DNA from: Bacillota bacterium
GTDB lineage: Bacteria > Bacillota > Clostridia > Oscillospirales > Acutalibacteraceae
Length of the DNA: 64,000 nucleotides
Direction of reading: 5' to 3'
Assembly (NCBI GenBank): GCA_023458755.1
Contig: JAEWYE010000008.1
Location: 1 to 64,000 of the forward strand
The first letter of the stretch is position 1, and each line of letters starts with the position of its first letter. The position numbers and the translations under genes are program-made. The notes under the pieces are model-generated. The model had not been told where the DNA came from and made no database searches. It saw only the letters and a list, made by a program, of their open reading frames with translations. Positions 1-8,217 of this stretch are shown piece after piece.

Positions 1-833
1 CCGTTATTCTTGACCCGTTTTTTCGTAAGGAAGTCAACGGTGTATGTCTTCTGCAAAAGGGCATCGCCAATGTATTTCTCATTGCGTAAAATCTGGTTCA
101 CGTTGCTGGTATGCCATCTTTCCTTACCGGCTCCGTTCAGAATACCGTCCGCTTCCAGACCGCGAGCGATTTTGAGCATGCTGGCTCCCTCAAGGTATTC
201 CCGGTAAATGCGTTTTACGATTTCAGCTTCTTCCGGCACTATTACAAGATGCTTATTCTCATCCTTTGTATAACCGAGGAACCGAGCACAGTTTATTTGA
301 ATTTCGCCCTGCTGGTAGCGGTACTGCAGCCCCAGCTTGACGTTTTGGCTCAAAGACTGGCTCTCCTGCTGGGCAAGCGACGCCATGATGGTAAGCATGA
401 CCTCGCCTTTGGAATCCATAGAGTTGATATTTTCTTTTTCGAAGAAAACCGGAATGTTTTTGTCCTTAAGCAGACGGATGTATTTCAGGCAGTCCAGTGT
501 ATTTCGGGCAAATCGGCTGATGGACTTGGTAATAACCATGTCGATATTGCCCGCCATGCACTCATCAATCATGCGGTTGAATTCCTCGCGCTTTTTTGTA
601 TTGGTGCCGGAGATGCCGTCGTCCGCATAGATTCCCGCCAATTCCCAGTCTGGGTGGCCGTTAATGTAAGCGGTGTAGTGTTCAATTTGTGCGTCATAAC
701 TGGTCGCCTGTTCGTCGCTGTCTGTGGAAACGCGGCAGTAGGCAGCAACGCGGAGCTTCGGTTTTTCTTCGTCCTTGCTCTTTCGGGTATGCTTCCTCGC
801 CGGAATGACGGTTACATTCTTACTGACCTCCAT
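1..833 (-). CDS. Large serine recombinase, N-terminal part (runs off left edge)
   Basis: Site-specific serine recombinase of the large resolvase/invertase family, probably acting in prophage integration or excision. Translating the minus strand from the ATG at 833 gives an uninterrupted frame to base 1. The catalytic motif YCRVSTDSDEQ puts the nucleophile at about Ser36, followed by the family signature TKSISRFARN and the start of the Recombinase domain (RNEKYIGDALLQK). The start has a strong ribosome site (GGAGGTGG) and overlaps the end of the upstream 143-residue gene by 14 bases. The zinc ribbon and coiled coil lie outside the window. It is the second complete-type recombinase in this cassette. 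Confidence 0.93.
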   Translation of the reverse strand, partial: MEVSKNVTVIPARKHTRKSKDEEKPKLRVAAYCRVSTDSDEQATSYDAQIEHYTAYINGHPDWELAGIYADDGISGTNTKKREEFNRMIDECMAGNIDMVITKSISRFARNTLDCLKYIRLLKDKNIPVFFEKENINSMDSKGEVMLTIMASLAQQESQSLSQNVKLGLQYRYQQGEIQINCARFLGYTKDENKHLVIVPEEAEIVKRIYREYLEGASMLKIARGLEADGILNGAGKERWHTSNVNQILRNEKYIGDALLQKTYTVDFLTKKRVKNN

Positions 834-1251
834 CTATATCCACCTCCGTTTCTATCAGGCTGTAGGAATATTCCGCCTGCTGGAATGGGTCGTCAAACCG
901 CTCTCTGTCTTCGCTGATGCGGAAGGCAGTGGGATAGACGACCTCTTTTTTTGCTTTTAGTTCTCGGACTCGGCCGAGTTTTTCTGCCCGTCTGATACGT
1001 TCCGCTTCAGCAGCCGTAAATGTGTCCGGGTCGACAATCGCCGGGTAATATTCGTCACCGAGATAGCGCTTATTCTGGAGCATCCTGCTGATGCCTGCGT
1101 GGAATGCTATAATTTCAGCTTTTTTTGCTGCCGTTGCCAAAGAATCGCCGGTCAGATAGGACTGAAACAGGATTTTTATCCGCTCGGCAGATTGTTCATC
1201 AATCACGGCTTTTCCGTTTATAATCCGGTAACCGTATGGAGTGTGGCCCAT
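820..1251 (-). CDS. Recombinase-domain protein without catalytic domain (143 aa)
   Basis: The sequence resembles the DNA-binding Recombinase region of large serine recombinases (GYRIINGKAVIDEQ, then MLQNKRYLGDEYYPAIVD) but has no YxRVS catalytic N-terminus and no CxxC zinc ribbon. It starts directly after the TAA of the 520-residue recombinase and overlaps the next recombinase by 14 bases, so the three genes are one translationally coupled unit. It could be an accessory DNA-binding partner, for example a directionality or targeting factor; that is inference. It may also be a decayed fragment, but its intact frame and tight coupling argue for a maintained gene. Confidence 0.75.
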   Translation of the reverse strand: MGHTPYGYRIINGKAVIDEQSAERIKILFQSYLTGDSLATAAKKAEIIAFHAGISRMLQNKRYLGDEYYPAIVDPDTFTAAEAERIRRAEKLGRVRELKAKKEVVYPTAFRISEDRERFDDPFQQAEYSYSLIETEVDIDGGQ

Positions 1252-2814
1252 TTATCTCACCAACCTTTCTTTCAGCGTAATGCCGCATTTTAATTCGAAC
1301 CCTATTTCTGTTCGTGAATATACAAGAATCCGCTCCACGAAGCGAGTAAACAGTTCTCTGTCAAAGCCCTTCAGCATTGCCGCCTTTGTGGCGTATTGCA
1401 GGAGCTCGCTGACCTCATGCAGGTTAATATTGTCGCTGTTTATGAAGCGGGATATGGATTCTTTCTGGCGCTGTATGCGCTCGGCTTCTTGCAAAAGTTC
1501 GTTATTTCCCTTGTTGTAAACGGCAGGCTCAAGGTAGCCACGGGTCTGTAGTGTAACCAGCACCTTTCGCTGTTCCGCGTTTTCTTCGAGCTTTTTATCG
1601 AGGGTGTGCAGCTTTGCCACACTGTCTTCGGAGTTGATACCGCGAAGGCCCATTAATAAGGGCCTTAAAACGGTTTGGTGACCGAATATGAGCTTATTCA
1701 CCATAGTTACAAACGCATATTCAAAATCAGACTCCGGGATGTATTTCATGGAACATTTCTTAGCGTCCTCTATATGATTGGTACAGCACCATGCGATATT
1801 ATGCCTGCCGGTGGAGTGGATGCGACGCTTGAATTTGCCACCGCACTGACCGCAGATGATTTTGCCTGAAAACGGATATCGGTTTTGGTACTTATCCTGA
1901 TATTTTTCCACGCCTTTTTCTTTGCCGTGCTGTTCAATGATAGCCTGCGCGGCATCGAAATCCTCATGGCTGATAATCGCATCATGATGATTTTTAATCA
2001 GGAACTGGTCTTTTTCACCGTAATTGTAGTGGCGGTTGAAGTGCATATCGGTGTAGGTTTTTTGAAAAATGGCATCGCCGGTGTATTTTTCATTACCGAG
2101 CATCCCGCGAATGGTTGTCGCCGTCCAGCGACCGCCTTTCTTGGATGGCACATCGCGGCGGTTCAGCTCATTTGCAATTTTGCCGGTACCATTGCCGGAA
2201 AGAATTTCAGAAAAGATAAAACGGACGACAGCTGCCTGTGTTTCATTCACGACCAGCTTTCCATCAGCAGTATCGTAGCCGTAGGGCGGATAGGAAATCT
2301 TGAAGGTCCCATTTTGAAACCTACGCTTTACCGACCATTTGCTGTTTTCCGCAATAGAGACCGACTCACTTTCGGCCAGTCCACTCAGGATTGACAGCAT
2401 GAGTTCACTTTCCATTGACCCGGTGTTGATATTTTCCTTCTCAAAGTAAATGAAAATGCCGAGGTCAAGCAGCTTTCTGACCAGTTCCAGACAGTCGGTC
2501 GTATTTCTTGCAAACCGGCTAATGGACTTTGTTACGATGAAATCAATTTTCTTATTCTCACAGTCGGCAATCATGCGAAGCAGCTCCGGCCGCTTTTCCT
2601 TTTTTGTGCCGGTGATGCCCTCGTCATAATAAAGCCCGGCAAAATCCCAGTCAGGATTTGATTTGATGTAGGATTCGTAGTGCTTTATCTGTGTGTCGAG
2701 ACTGACCAGCTGATCGTCACTGTCGGTGGACACACGGCAGTAAGCCGCAACACGCAGTTTGGGGTGCTCTGTAAAATCAGACGTATTTTCAGTGATTTTC
2801 GTTACCTTTTTCAA
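1252..2814 (-). CDS. Large serine recombinase (520 aa)
   Basis: Complete large serine recombinase, likely the integrase or excisionase partner of the prophage. The resolvase catalytic domain carries YCRVSTDSDDQ with the nucleophile at about Ser29 and the TKSISRFARN signature. The Recombinase domain includes NEKYTGDAIFQK, a zinc ribbon follows (CGQCGG, then WCCTN and KKC), and the C-terminus is a coiled-coil-like segment of about 130 residues. The chosen start is TTG at 2814, six bases or so after GGAGGTGAG. A promoter-like sequence lies just upstream at 2840-2868. It heads a three-gene recombinase cassette. Confidence 0.95.
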   Translation of the reverse strand: MKKVTKITENTSDFTEHPKLRVAAYCRVSTDSDDQLVSLDTQIKHYESYIKSNPDWDFAGLYYDEGITGTKKEKRPELLRMIADCENKKIDFIVTKSISRFARNTTDCLELVRKLLDLGIFIYFEKENINTGSMESELMLSILSGLAESESVSIAENSKWSVKRRFQNGTFKISYPPYGYDTADGKLVVNETQAAVVRFIFSEILSGNGTGKIANELNRRDVPSKKGGRWTATTIRGMLGNEKYTGDAIFQKTYTDMHFNRHYNYGEKDQFLIKNHHDAIISHEDFDAAQAIIEQHGKEKGVEKYQDKYQNRYPFSGKIICGQCGGKFKRRIHSTGRHNIAWCCTNHIEDAKKCSMKYIPESDFEYAFVTMVNKLIFGHQTVLRPLLMGLRGINSEDSVAKLHTLDKKLEENAEQRKVLVTLQTRGYLEPAVYNKGNNELLQEAERIQRQKESISRFINSDNINLHEVSELLQYATKAAMLKGFDRELFTRFVERILVYSRTEIGFELKCGITLKERLVR

Positions 2815-2839
2815 TTTCTCACCTCCTTGTCAGTGTGAC

Positions 2840-2868
2840 ATATTACCTCTAAAGTTCAGTAATATCAA
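2840..2868 (-). promoter_or_regulatory. Sigma-A-type promoter for the recombinase cassette
   Basis: On the minus strand TTGATA (2868-2863) and TAATAT (2845-2840) are separated by exactly 17 bases. The spacer contains CTTTAGAG, which recurs in two other prophage promoters (22293-22321 and 23734-23765). It overlaps the 3' end of the SHOCT-like gene and lies about 25 bases before the TTG start of the recombinase. Confidence 0.65.
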
Positions 2869-3086
2869 CGGTTTTCGGGCATAATCCGTGCCAGAGCCGG
2901 TGAGAAAGATTTGCGGTTTAATGTGGTTATCTTGTTGAATTCCGACAAGGAAATAAGTCCATTTTGGAGCATGAAAGAGAGTATCCGCTGTGCCCTTACA
3001 TAATCTACTTCTCGCTGCAATTGCTCCTGTTGGATGGGTTTCTTTTCGCAATTGATTTCTGGTATTACGCCAGTAATATTGGCCAT
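2865..3086 (-). CDS. SHOCT-like small protein (73 aa) upstream of recombinases
   Basis: A small protein whose C-terminal half (RAQRILSFMLQNGLISLSEF, then a polar segment ending in MPENR) resembles the SHOCT-type short helical domain often found before recombinase genes in Clostridia mobile elements. The ATG at 3086 is preferred over upstream in-frame starts because GGAGGG lies at ideal distance before it. A 40-base motif shared with two other phage intergenic sites is just upstream (3121-3160). Its exact role is not known. Confidence 0.75.
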   Translation of the reverse strand: MANITGVIPEINCEKKPIQQEQLQREVDYVRAQRILSFMLQNGLISLSEFNKITTLNRKSFSPALARIMPENR

Positions 3087-3120
3087 GTATTTTCCCTCCA
3101 GTCTGAGAACCTCTGTCCTC

Positions 3121-3162
3121 ACAACTCACTGGAAGATTTCAGGCTGTTTGGACGAAAAAAGA
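3121..3162 (-). repeat. Copy 1 of a 40-bp phage intergenic motif
   Basis: Read on the minus strand it contains TTTCGTCCAAA, a variable spacer, then TTCCAGTGAGTTGTGA. Related copies occur at 31522-31562 and 35983-36025, always in the same orientation just before a gene. The spacer of this copy is the most diverged. Function is unknown; a shared regulatory or RNA-processing element is inferred. Confidence 0.55.
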
Positions 3163-3164
3163 GC

Positions 3165-3206
3165 AAAAAATAATGCCTACCAGAGAGAAAATCTCCGGTA
3201 GGCATT
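3165..3206 (-). terminator. Rho-independent terminator after the lysis genes
   Basis: Arms AATGCCTACC (3172-3181) and GGTAGGCATT (3197-3206) form a stem of ten pairs that extends through GAGA/TCTC. On the minus strand the stem is followed by ATTATTTTTTG. It ends the late phage transcript about 20 bases beyond the amidase stop and separates it from the recombinase cassette. Confidence 0.88.
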
Positions 3207-3224
3207 ACTGCAATGTGTATATAG

Positions 3225-3944
3225 TTACTCGCTATACTTGACAAAAGCGTCAGAGAAACCAGCCGCCTTGACCTTTATGAGCATAGCGTCGGCGTTTGCC
3301 TTGACGGAATATGCACCGACCTGCACACGGTAATATTTCTTTGGCGTGTCAGATTCAGCGGTCGTTTCCGCTGCCGCCAACCCGACCTTGACCGCAGCGC
3401 GGAAGGTATCCATGGTCTTGCCAAACTTCGGAAACCAGTGCATGACATCACCGTGATTACTGGCAATGCCGAGCTTATATCCCTCCGAGTGACAGATGAT
3501 ATCCTTTTCCGTCAGCCCATACTGCTTGCAGAGATATACGCAAAGCTCGACCGCTTCCTTGTAAACGGCAGAAAAATACGAGGCATTGGTCAGACCGTCC
3601 TCGCAGATTTCAAAGCCAATATGCGTATCGTTACCAGAGCCTTTTGCACCGCTGCCGCAGTGCCAGCCGCGCATATTCCACGGTAAGGTCTGGTACGTTG
3701 CAATGGAGCCGTCTGCCAGCTTACCGATAAAACCGTGGACGCAGACCTGACGGCCGTCCGGCGTATTCTGGTTCCAGTGATTGTTGTACTGGTTTTTGCC
3801 AAGCAGTCCGTCATCCGGGCCGACATAGCGTTTCAGATTGGGATTGTTCGCCCCGGTGGAATGCACTATGATACCCTTCGGCGTAATGGTGCGGCCCGCC
3901 TTGTAGCAGGCGTTGTTTGTCAGAATGAGTTTATGCAGATTCAT
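3225..3944 (-). CDS. Phage N-acetylmuramoyl-L-alanine amidase (endolysin) with SPOR domain
   Basis: Endolysin that cleaves the amide bond between muramic acid and the stem peptide. The N-terminal 170 residues match the Amidase_2 (T7 lysozyme-like) family: GIIVHSTGANN with a zinc His near the start, then NHWNQNTPDGRQVCVHGFIG, and GFEICEDGL with a later HSEG. The last 45 residues (YYRVQVGAYSVKANAD) are a SPOR-type peptidoglycan-binding module. No signal peptide is seen, consistent with export by the holin encoded two genes upstream. ATG at 3944 is chosen because GAGGTG precedes it; a GTG nine bases upstream is less likely. Confidence 0.93.
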   Translation of the reverse strand: MNLHKLILTNNACYKAGRTITPKGIIVHSTGANNPNLKRYVGPDDGLLGKNQYNNHWNQNTPDGRQVCVHGFIGKLADGSIATYQTLPWNMRGWHCGSGAKGSGNDTHIGFEICEDGLTNASYFSAVYKEAVELCVYLCKQYGLTEKDIICHSEGYKLGIASNHGDVMHWFPKFGKTMDTFRAAVKVGLAAAETTAESDTPKKYYRVQVGAYSVKANADAMLIKVKAAGFSDAFVKYSE

Positions 3945-3961
3945 AAAAAGCACCTCACAGT

Positions 3962-5350
3962 TTAAATGTAAGCCGCAAGCGCGGCCGGGTACAGATGGTA
4001 GGTAAACTTCAGATCACAGTAAGCGGTCGTCGATGTGCCGTTGCTTCCAATGCGAGCGTATAGCCCGTAGCCGGCAGGCACTCTGCTTTGTCGCATAGCG
4101 ATTTGAGCGTGCTGGGCCTCTGTGGAACTATCCGCGCCGAGTGGCGTACTTCTCGAAATCCGGGTAAAGGTCTGCTCGTCGTTTGAGATATAGAAGTCCA
4201 GCTCCTTTTCGGTGGTATCCGATTGGCGGCATATGGTGACCAGATGGCAGTCGTAGGGCACCGGGATAAGCGGATCGTCCTGACCGCCGATTACAATGCT
4301 GCCAATGGGCAGAATGGTATGCATAGGCCCTCTGAGGCTGTTGGTGCCACCCGAGCCGAGAGCATTACCCGACAAGACATACCGCAGGTGCGGCATCCGA
4401 ATGAAAGCGTTGATGGTTGATGCGGCAGTGGAGGTCAGCGTCATGGCAGTATTGACGTCTTCTGCTTTTTCCAGCAGGAACAGGCTTTCTCCGGGAGCAA
4501 CGGAAATGTCCCCAATGGAAAACCGCTGCTTTGTCCAGTAGCCTGTACAGGTGGGGTGCGGATTTGTTCCACTTCCATATGCAATGTTTACCGCATCCTG
4601 AACGCCCCGTATGGCTTCGGCAAGCTTTTTGACCGTGTCGCTGAGATTGCTCTGAATCAGTACCTGCACTGTATTTGCTGCCGGACTGCCCAGCACCGCA
4701 ACAAACAAATAGGTTACGCTATCAATCACCATATTGCTCCCCGCCGAAATTCCGGTAAAGGTGATTGATGCTCTGCGGCTTGCCATGTCCGGTGCTGAGG
4801 CCGTTTCCACTGGGTGCAGATGATTGAGGATAATTCCGGTGCGGGTATACAGCGTGTCACGCATGCTTTCCATCTGGTCATGCGTAATACCAAGCAAGGT
4901 GTAGTTATCATTTAACAGGTTGTACGTGAGATTGAGCAGCGCGTAGGTGTCATTCACATCAATTGCGGCGAGAGCTGTCAGCACCTGATTCAGCCATTCC
5001 TGTGCGGGCGGCTCCGGCGGTTCGACAATTCCATCCGCAAGAGCCTCCTCCACAATGGTGAGTACCCGCACGCTTTTCCCGACAACGTCCTCATGGGTAA
5101 CTCTGATTTCCAGCTGCCCCACGCCTACAATTTCGGTTTCCGTCAAACCGGGCGACCAGGTCAGCACGCCGTCCGCATAGCTTGTAACTACGGGATAAGC
5201 GACGCCGTCCGGCCGTTTGTAAATGGCGGTCAACGTCTCGCCGGGATATTCGTCACCAAGCAGGCTGGAGACATCAAACTCCAGATTGCGAAAATGGTTT
5301 TCGCCCTGCCGACCGATGAATACTGTCGCAGCTTTTGTTAAATCAATCAT
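3962..5350 (-). CDS. Phage baseplate/tail protein with BppU-like N-terminus (462 aa)
   Basis: The N-terminal 120 residues (FRNLEFDVSSLLGDEYPGE, then VTSYADGVLTWSPG) resemble the beta-rich N-terminal domain of BppU-type baseplate upper proteins. A helical linker (about residues 120-180) and a beta-rich C-terminus follow. It is probably a tail-tip or receptor-binding structure; the assignment rests on fold-like features and context. Its start overlaps the holin stop in an ATGA arrangement. Its position between holin and amidase, apart from the other tail genes, is unusual but suggests co-expression late in infection. Confidence 0.7.
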   Translation of the reverse strand: MIDLTKAATVFIGRQGENHFRNLEFDVSSLLGDEYPGETLTAIYKRPDGVAYPVVTSYADGVLTWSPGLTETEIVGVGQLEIRVTHEDVVGKSVRVLTIVEEALADGIVEPPEPPAQEWLNQVLTALAAIDVNDTYALLNLTYNLLNDNYTLLGITHDQMESMRDTLYTRTGIILNHLHPVETASAPDMASRRASITFTGISAGSNMVIDSVTYLFVAVLGSPAANTVQVLIQSNLSDTVKKLAEAIRGVQDAVNIAYGSGTNPHPTCTGYWTKQRFSIGDISVAPGESLFLLEKAEDVNTAMTLTSTAASTINAFIRMPHLRYVLSGNALGSGGTNSLRGPMHTILPIGSIVIGGQDDPLIPVPYDCHLVTICRQSDTTEKELDFYISNDEQTFTRISRSTPLGADSSTEAQHAQIAMRQSRVPAGYGLYARIGSNGTSTTAYCDLKFTYHLYPAALAAYI

Positions 5351-5775
5351 GCTCCATCACCCGGCTTTGCTGAATCGTCGCTCCGCCCGTGAAGTTGCTC
5401 CAGTGCTGCCTTGAGTTTTTCGGGAATAGGCAATCCCAGATGTGCCGCGTTCTCCAGCATGGACACACCCTCGTTGGAGCAGTAGAAAAAGATGACGGCG
5501 GTACGCAGAACCTCGCCGTTGCCGATGAGATAGATGTCCATAATGTGCGCGACGCCCACCATGACAAAAATCAGCACCTTCTTGCAGATGCCCTTGAAGC
5601 CGACCTCGCTGGACAGCTTTTTGTCCGCGATGGCGCACATGACACCGGTGATGTAGTCCACAACTACGAACACAAGCAGCGCATACAAGAAGCCGTCAAA
5701 GCCGCCGAAAAACCAGCCGAAGAAGCCGCCGAGCGCTGCCACCAATATTTGAATCCAGTTCCATACTTCTTTCAT
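5347..5775 (-). CDS. Phage holin (toxin secretion/phage lysis holin family, 142 aa)
   Basis: Pore-forming membrane protein that times lysis and lets the amidase reach the wall. Hydrophobic segments are visible at about residues 7-25 (ILVAALGGFFGWFFGG), 30-48 (FLYALLVFVVVDYITGVM) and 70-105. The VVDYITGVMCAIADKKLSS motif is characteristic of the Phage_holin_4 family (which includes TcdE-like proteins). The C-terminus is charged and cytoplasmic in type. ATG at 5775 follows AAAGGAGGACTCCC, so longer in-frame starts upstream were rejected. Confidence 0.93.
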   Translation of the reverse strand: MKEVWNWIQILVAALGGFFGWFFGGFDGFLYALLVFVVVDYITGVMCAIADKKLSSEVGFKGICKKVLIFVMVGVAHIMDIYLIGNGEVLRTAVIFFYCSNEGVSMLENAAHLGLPIPEKLKAALEQLHGRSDDSAKPGDGA

Positions 5776-5848
5776 TGGGAGTCCTCCTTTTTGTTTTGCA
5801 TATGAAAAATGCGCCCCGCATCCGCAAAGGCGCATCATCCATACTGTG

Positions 5849-8203
5849 TTAAAGTGTCAAAATTAAATTCTGAATCTGCTGCATCACATCCGCTTTTGGA
5901 CGCCCCGCTCCGATGGGCAGCCAAGTTACGGGTGGGATATCAAAAGACGATGAGGAATCGAAACCGTTGACCGCCGTGATGACAGGTTCGATGGCTTTTC
6001 GAAGTTCCGTGATGTGGAACGGCCAGTTTTTTACCGTGGTCTTTCCAGCGGAAATGTCCTCACTCCAAGTTGCGGGCGATAAGCCATAATAGCTTCGTAC
6101 CATGTTTACAGCGGTTCGGAGTGTCCGAATATGCACCGCTTTCACATGGGTTTCGTTCGCGGTAATTGTCTCGAATGGCGTTGACAGGACTGTAAAAGTG
6201 CGGACAACCTCCGGACTCGCCGACTCGATATCGCTGTCAAGGCAGCGGATGGTAATAGAATGACTTCCTGCCGCCAGCGTTTCCGCCTGATAGACTGTTT
6301 TAACGCCATTCCCAAGGTATCCGCTCGTGGAAAATCGCTCGGGATTATCCACACTGTTGATCCAAACACCCGTATCGATTTTTACTTCCACAATCTGCGA
6401 CTGGCCGTCCGGTTCGACACCCGTTGTAATCATAAAACGCGGAGTGGTATTGTAGCTGGAACCGCCGGACGGCGGGCAGACGATTACCGGAGCAGACGGA
6501 GGGCTGTTTTTCTTTACCGTCCCGCTGATTACATAGGCGGAAACCGCATCTAAGGTATCGGTTACGCTGATACGGTAGCGAGTATATGTTCCGGCTATCT
6601 GGGAAGCGTTCGCCGTATACGTTCCAGAGGTGGAGCTTGAAACAACTATTGTAAGAGCTTCGTATGCCGACCAGTTCGTTCCATCCGTAGAAGTTGAACG
6701 CTGGATGACGTACTGTTTGATGGCGCTGGTTCCGGGAGCTGCTCCACTCCACGTAAGCGTTACGACGCCACCTTCATAAATCGCGGGTGCGGCGGTAAAA
6801 GATGCCGGCGGCGTTGGCAGTGTATTTCTGCGAACAGTATTGCTGGACACCGTCCAGTCGGAATAGAAGCTTTCACCGGCGGCACCGCGCGTCCGTATCC
6901 GAAACCGGCGGTAATTGCCCCTCGTGGCCGGAGGGCTGACACTCAAGATGCCATTTGTCGCCGAGGTGCTCACCGTGGTCAGAGCCGTCCAATCGCCCCA
7001 GCTGCTGTTGTCGGGAGAGTCGCTGTACTGTATTTCATAGGACGTGATGGCGTTGCCCGCGCCATTGGCTGCACCGCTCCACGAGAGGGTGACGTTTCCT
7101 TCAGCTAATGCCGCGCTTACCGAGCAGACGGTCGGTGCTCCGCAAGCTGTGACGTCGCAGTAGATGCTGTTACTGATTTTCTCAACAGAATAGACATCAA
7201 AGGTGTCGATTGTCCAGATGCCGAATTGCGTATAGGTCCCCGGCGTGCTTGATACAGCCGGGTTGTAGCTGCCACCGCTGGCGGACAGGGTCAGAATGAC
7301 CAATACATTCCACGTGCTCCAGGTGCTGTTGTCCAAGGATGTTCGGCTGGCAATCTGGTAGCCCTTTACCGGACTGGTGCCGCCAGAGGCTCCGCTCCAA
7401 GTCAGCGTTATCGTCTCATTGCTGTATTCAGCGGGAGAAGCAACGGCTGACGTCGCCGGACTCGGTGCTGTATTCCTGCGGACGGAGTTCGTGGATACTT
7501 TCCAGCCGGAGTAATAACTTGCTCCTGCCGTACCACGCGTCCGCACCTGGAACCTGCGGTAATTGCCCCGCGTCGAAGGCGGATCAACTGATACACTGCC
7601 GCTTGTAGCTGTAGTAGTCACCGTTGTCAGTGCAGCCCAAGCTCCCCATGTGAGATTGTCAGTGGAATCACTGTACTGGATTTCATAACTGGAAATCGTA
7701 TTGTTTATGCCGCTGGAAGCTCCACTCCAAGAAAGGGTAACGGTTCCTTCCGCGAGTATTGGACTAACCGAGCAGGAGGTCGGTGCTCCGCAGGCCGTGG
7801 TCAGAAGGGCTGAACTTAACACGGTGTAGCTTGAGTTATCAATTACGCCGGAGGATAGAGGAAGCCGTCCGTCCGACACCACCTGAAAGCGCACGCCCTG
7901 TGCGGTGTTTCCCGTAGTGGAAGCACATGTGACCGAAACATATCTGAGCCTAGGCGTGGTTCCATCCCAGTCGTCGCCGTCCGCCGCCTTGATGCGCACT
8001 TGTGCAGATGAACCGTTTACGGTCATGGTACAGAGCAGGGCGTAGCCGCTGTGGATGTAAGAACCTGACGAACCCAGCGCTGCGGATATAGTAAAGTTAT
8101 AGGTCATCTGGCTATTGTTCGGTCGGCTCTTAGAATAGGTAATGGTGTAATAGACGGTTGGGCTTGAACCTGCCTGTAGCGTTACGCCGTAAATATCCGC
8201 CAT
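5849..8203 (-). CDS. Tail protein with tandem fibronectin-III-like domains (784 aa)
   Basis: Probable tail fibre or tail-tip decoration protein. After a 137-residue beta-rich N-terminus come four Fn3-like domains as an A-B-A'-B' array with a period of about 216 residues. CGAPTSCSVS at residue 138 is matched by CGAPTVCSVS at 354, and both A domains carry EIQYSDS and RGNYRRF. The B domains carry LTWSGA near their start. A further Ig-like segment (about 570-680) and a helical C-terminal domain follow (MVRSYYGLSPATWSEDIS). Fn3-type domains in tail proteins commonly bind cell-surface carbohydrates; here that is inference. Its 3' end lies 73 bases before the holin start. Confidence 0.8.
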   Translation of the reverse strand: MADIYGVTLQAGSSPTVYYTITYSKSRPNNSQMTYNFTISAALGSSGSYIHSGYALLCTMTVNGSSAQVRIKAADGDDWDGTTPRLRYVSVTCASTTGNTAQGVRFQVVSDGRLPLSSGVIDNSSYTVLSSALLTTACGAPTSCSVSPILAEGTVTLSWSGASSGINNTISSYEIQYSDSTDNLTWGAWAALTTVTTTATSGSVSVDPPSTRGNYRRFQVRTRGTAGASYYSGWKVSTNSVRRNTAPSPATSAVASPAEYSNETITLTWSGASGGTSPVKGYQIASRTSLDNSTWSTWNVLVILTLSASGGSYNPAVSSTPGTYTQFGIWTIDTFDVYSVEKISNSIYCDVTACGAPTVCSVSAALAEGNVTLSWSGAANGAGNAITSYEIQYSDSPDNSSWGDWTALTTVSTSATNGILSVSPPATRGNYRRFRIRTRGAAGESFYSDWTVSSNTVRRNTLPTPPASFTAAPAIYEGGVVTLTWSGAAPGTSAIKQYVIQRSTSTDGTNWSAYEALTIVVSSSTSGTYTANASQIAGTYTRYRISVTDTLDAVSAYVISGTVKKNSPPSAPVIVCPPSGGSSYNTTPRFMITTGVEPDGQSQIVEVKIDTGVWINSVDNPERFSTSGYLGNGVKTVYQAETLAAGSHSITIRCLDSDIESASPEVVRTFTVLSTPFETITANETHVKAVHIRTLRTAVNMVRSYYGLSPATWSEDISAGKTTVKNWPFHITELRKAIEPVITAVNGFDSSSSFDIPPVTWLPIGAGRPKADVMQQIQNLILTL

Positions 8204-8217
8204 CGTCGTTCACCTCC

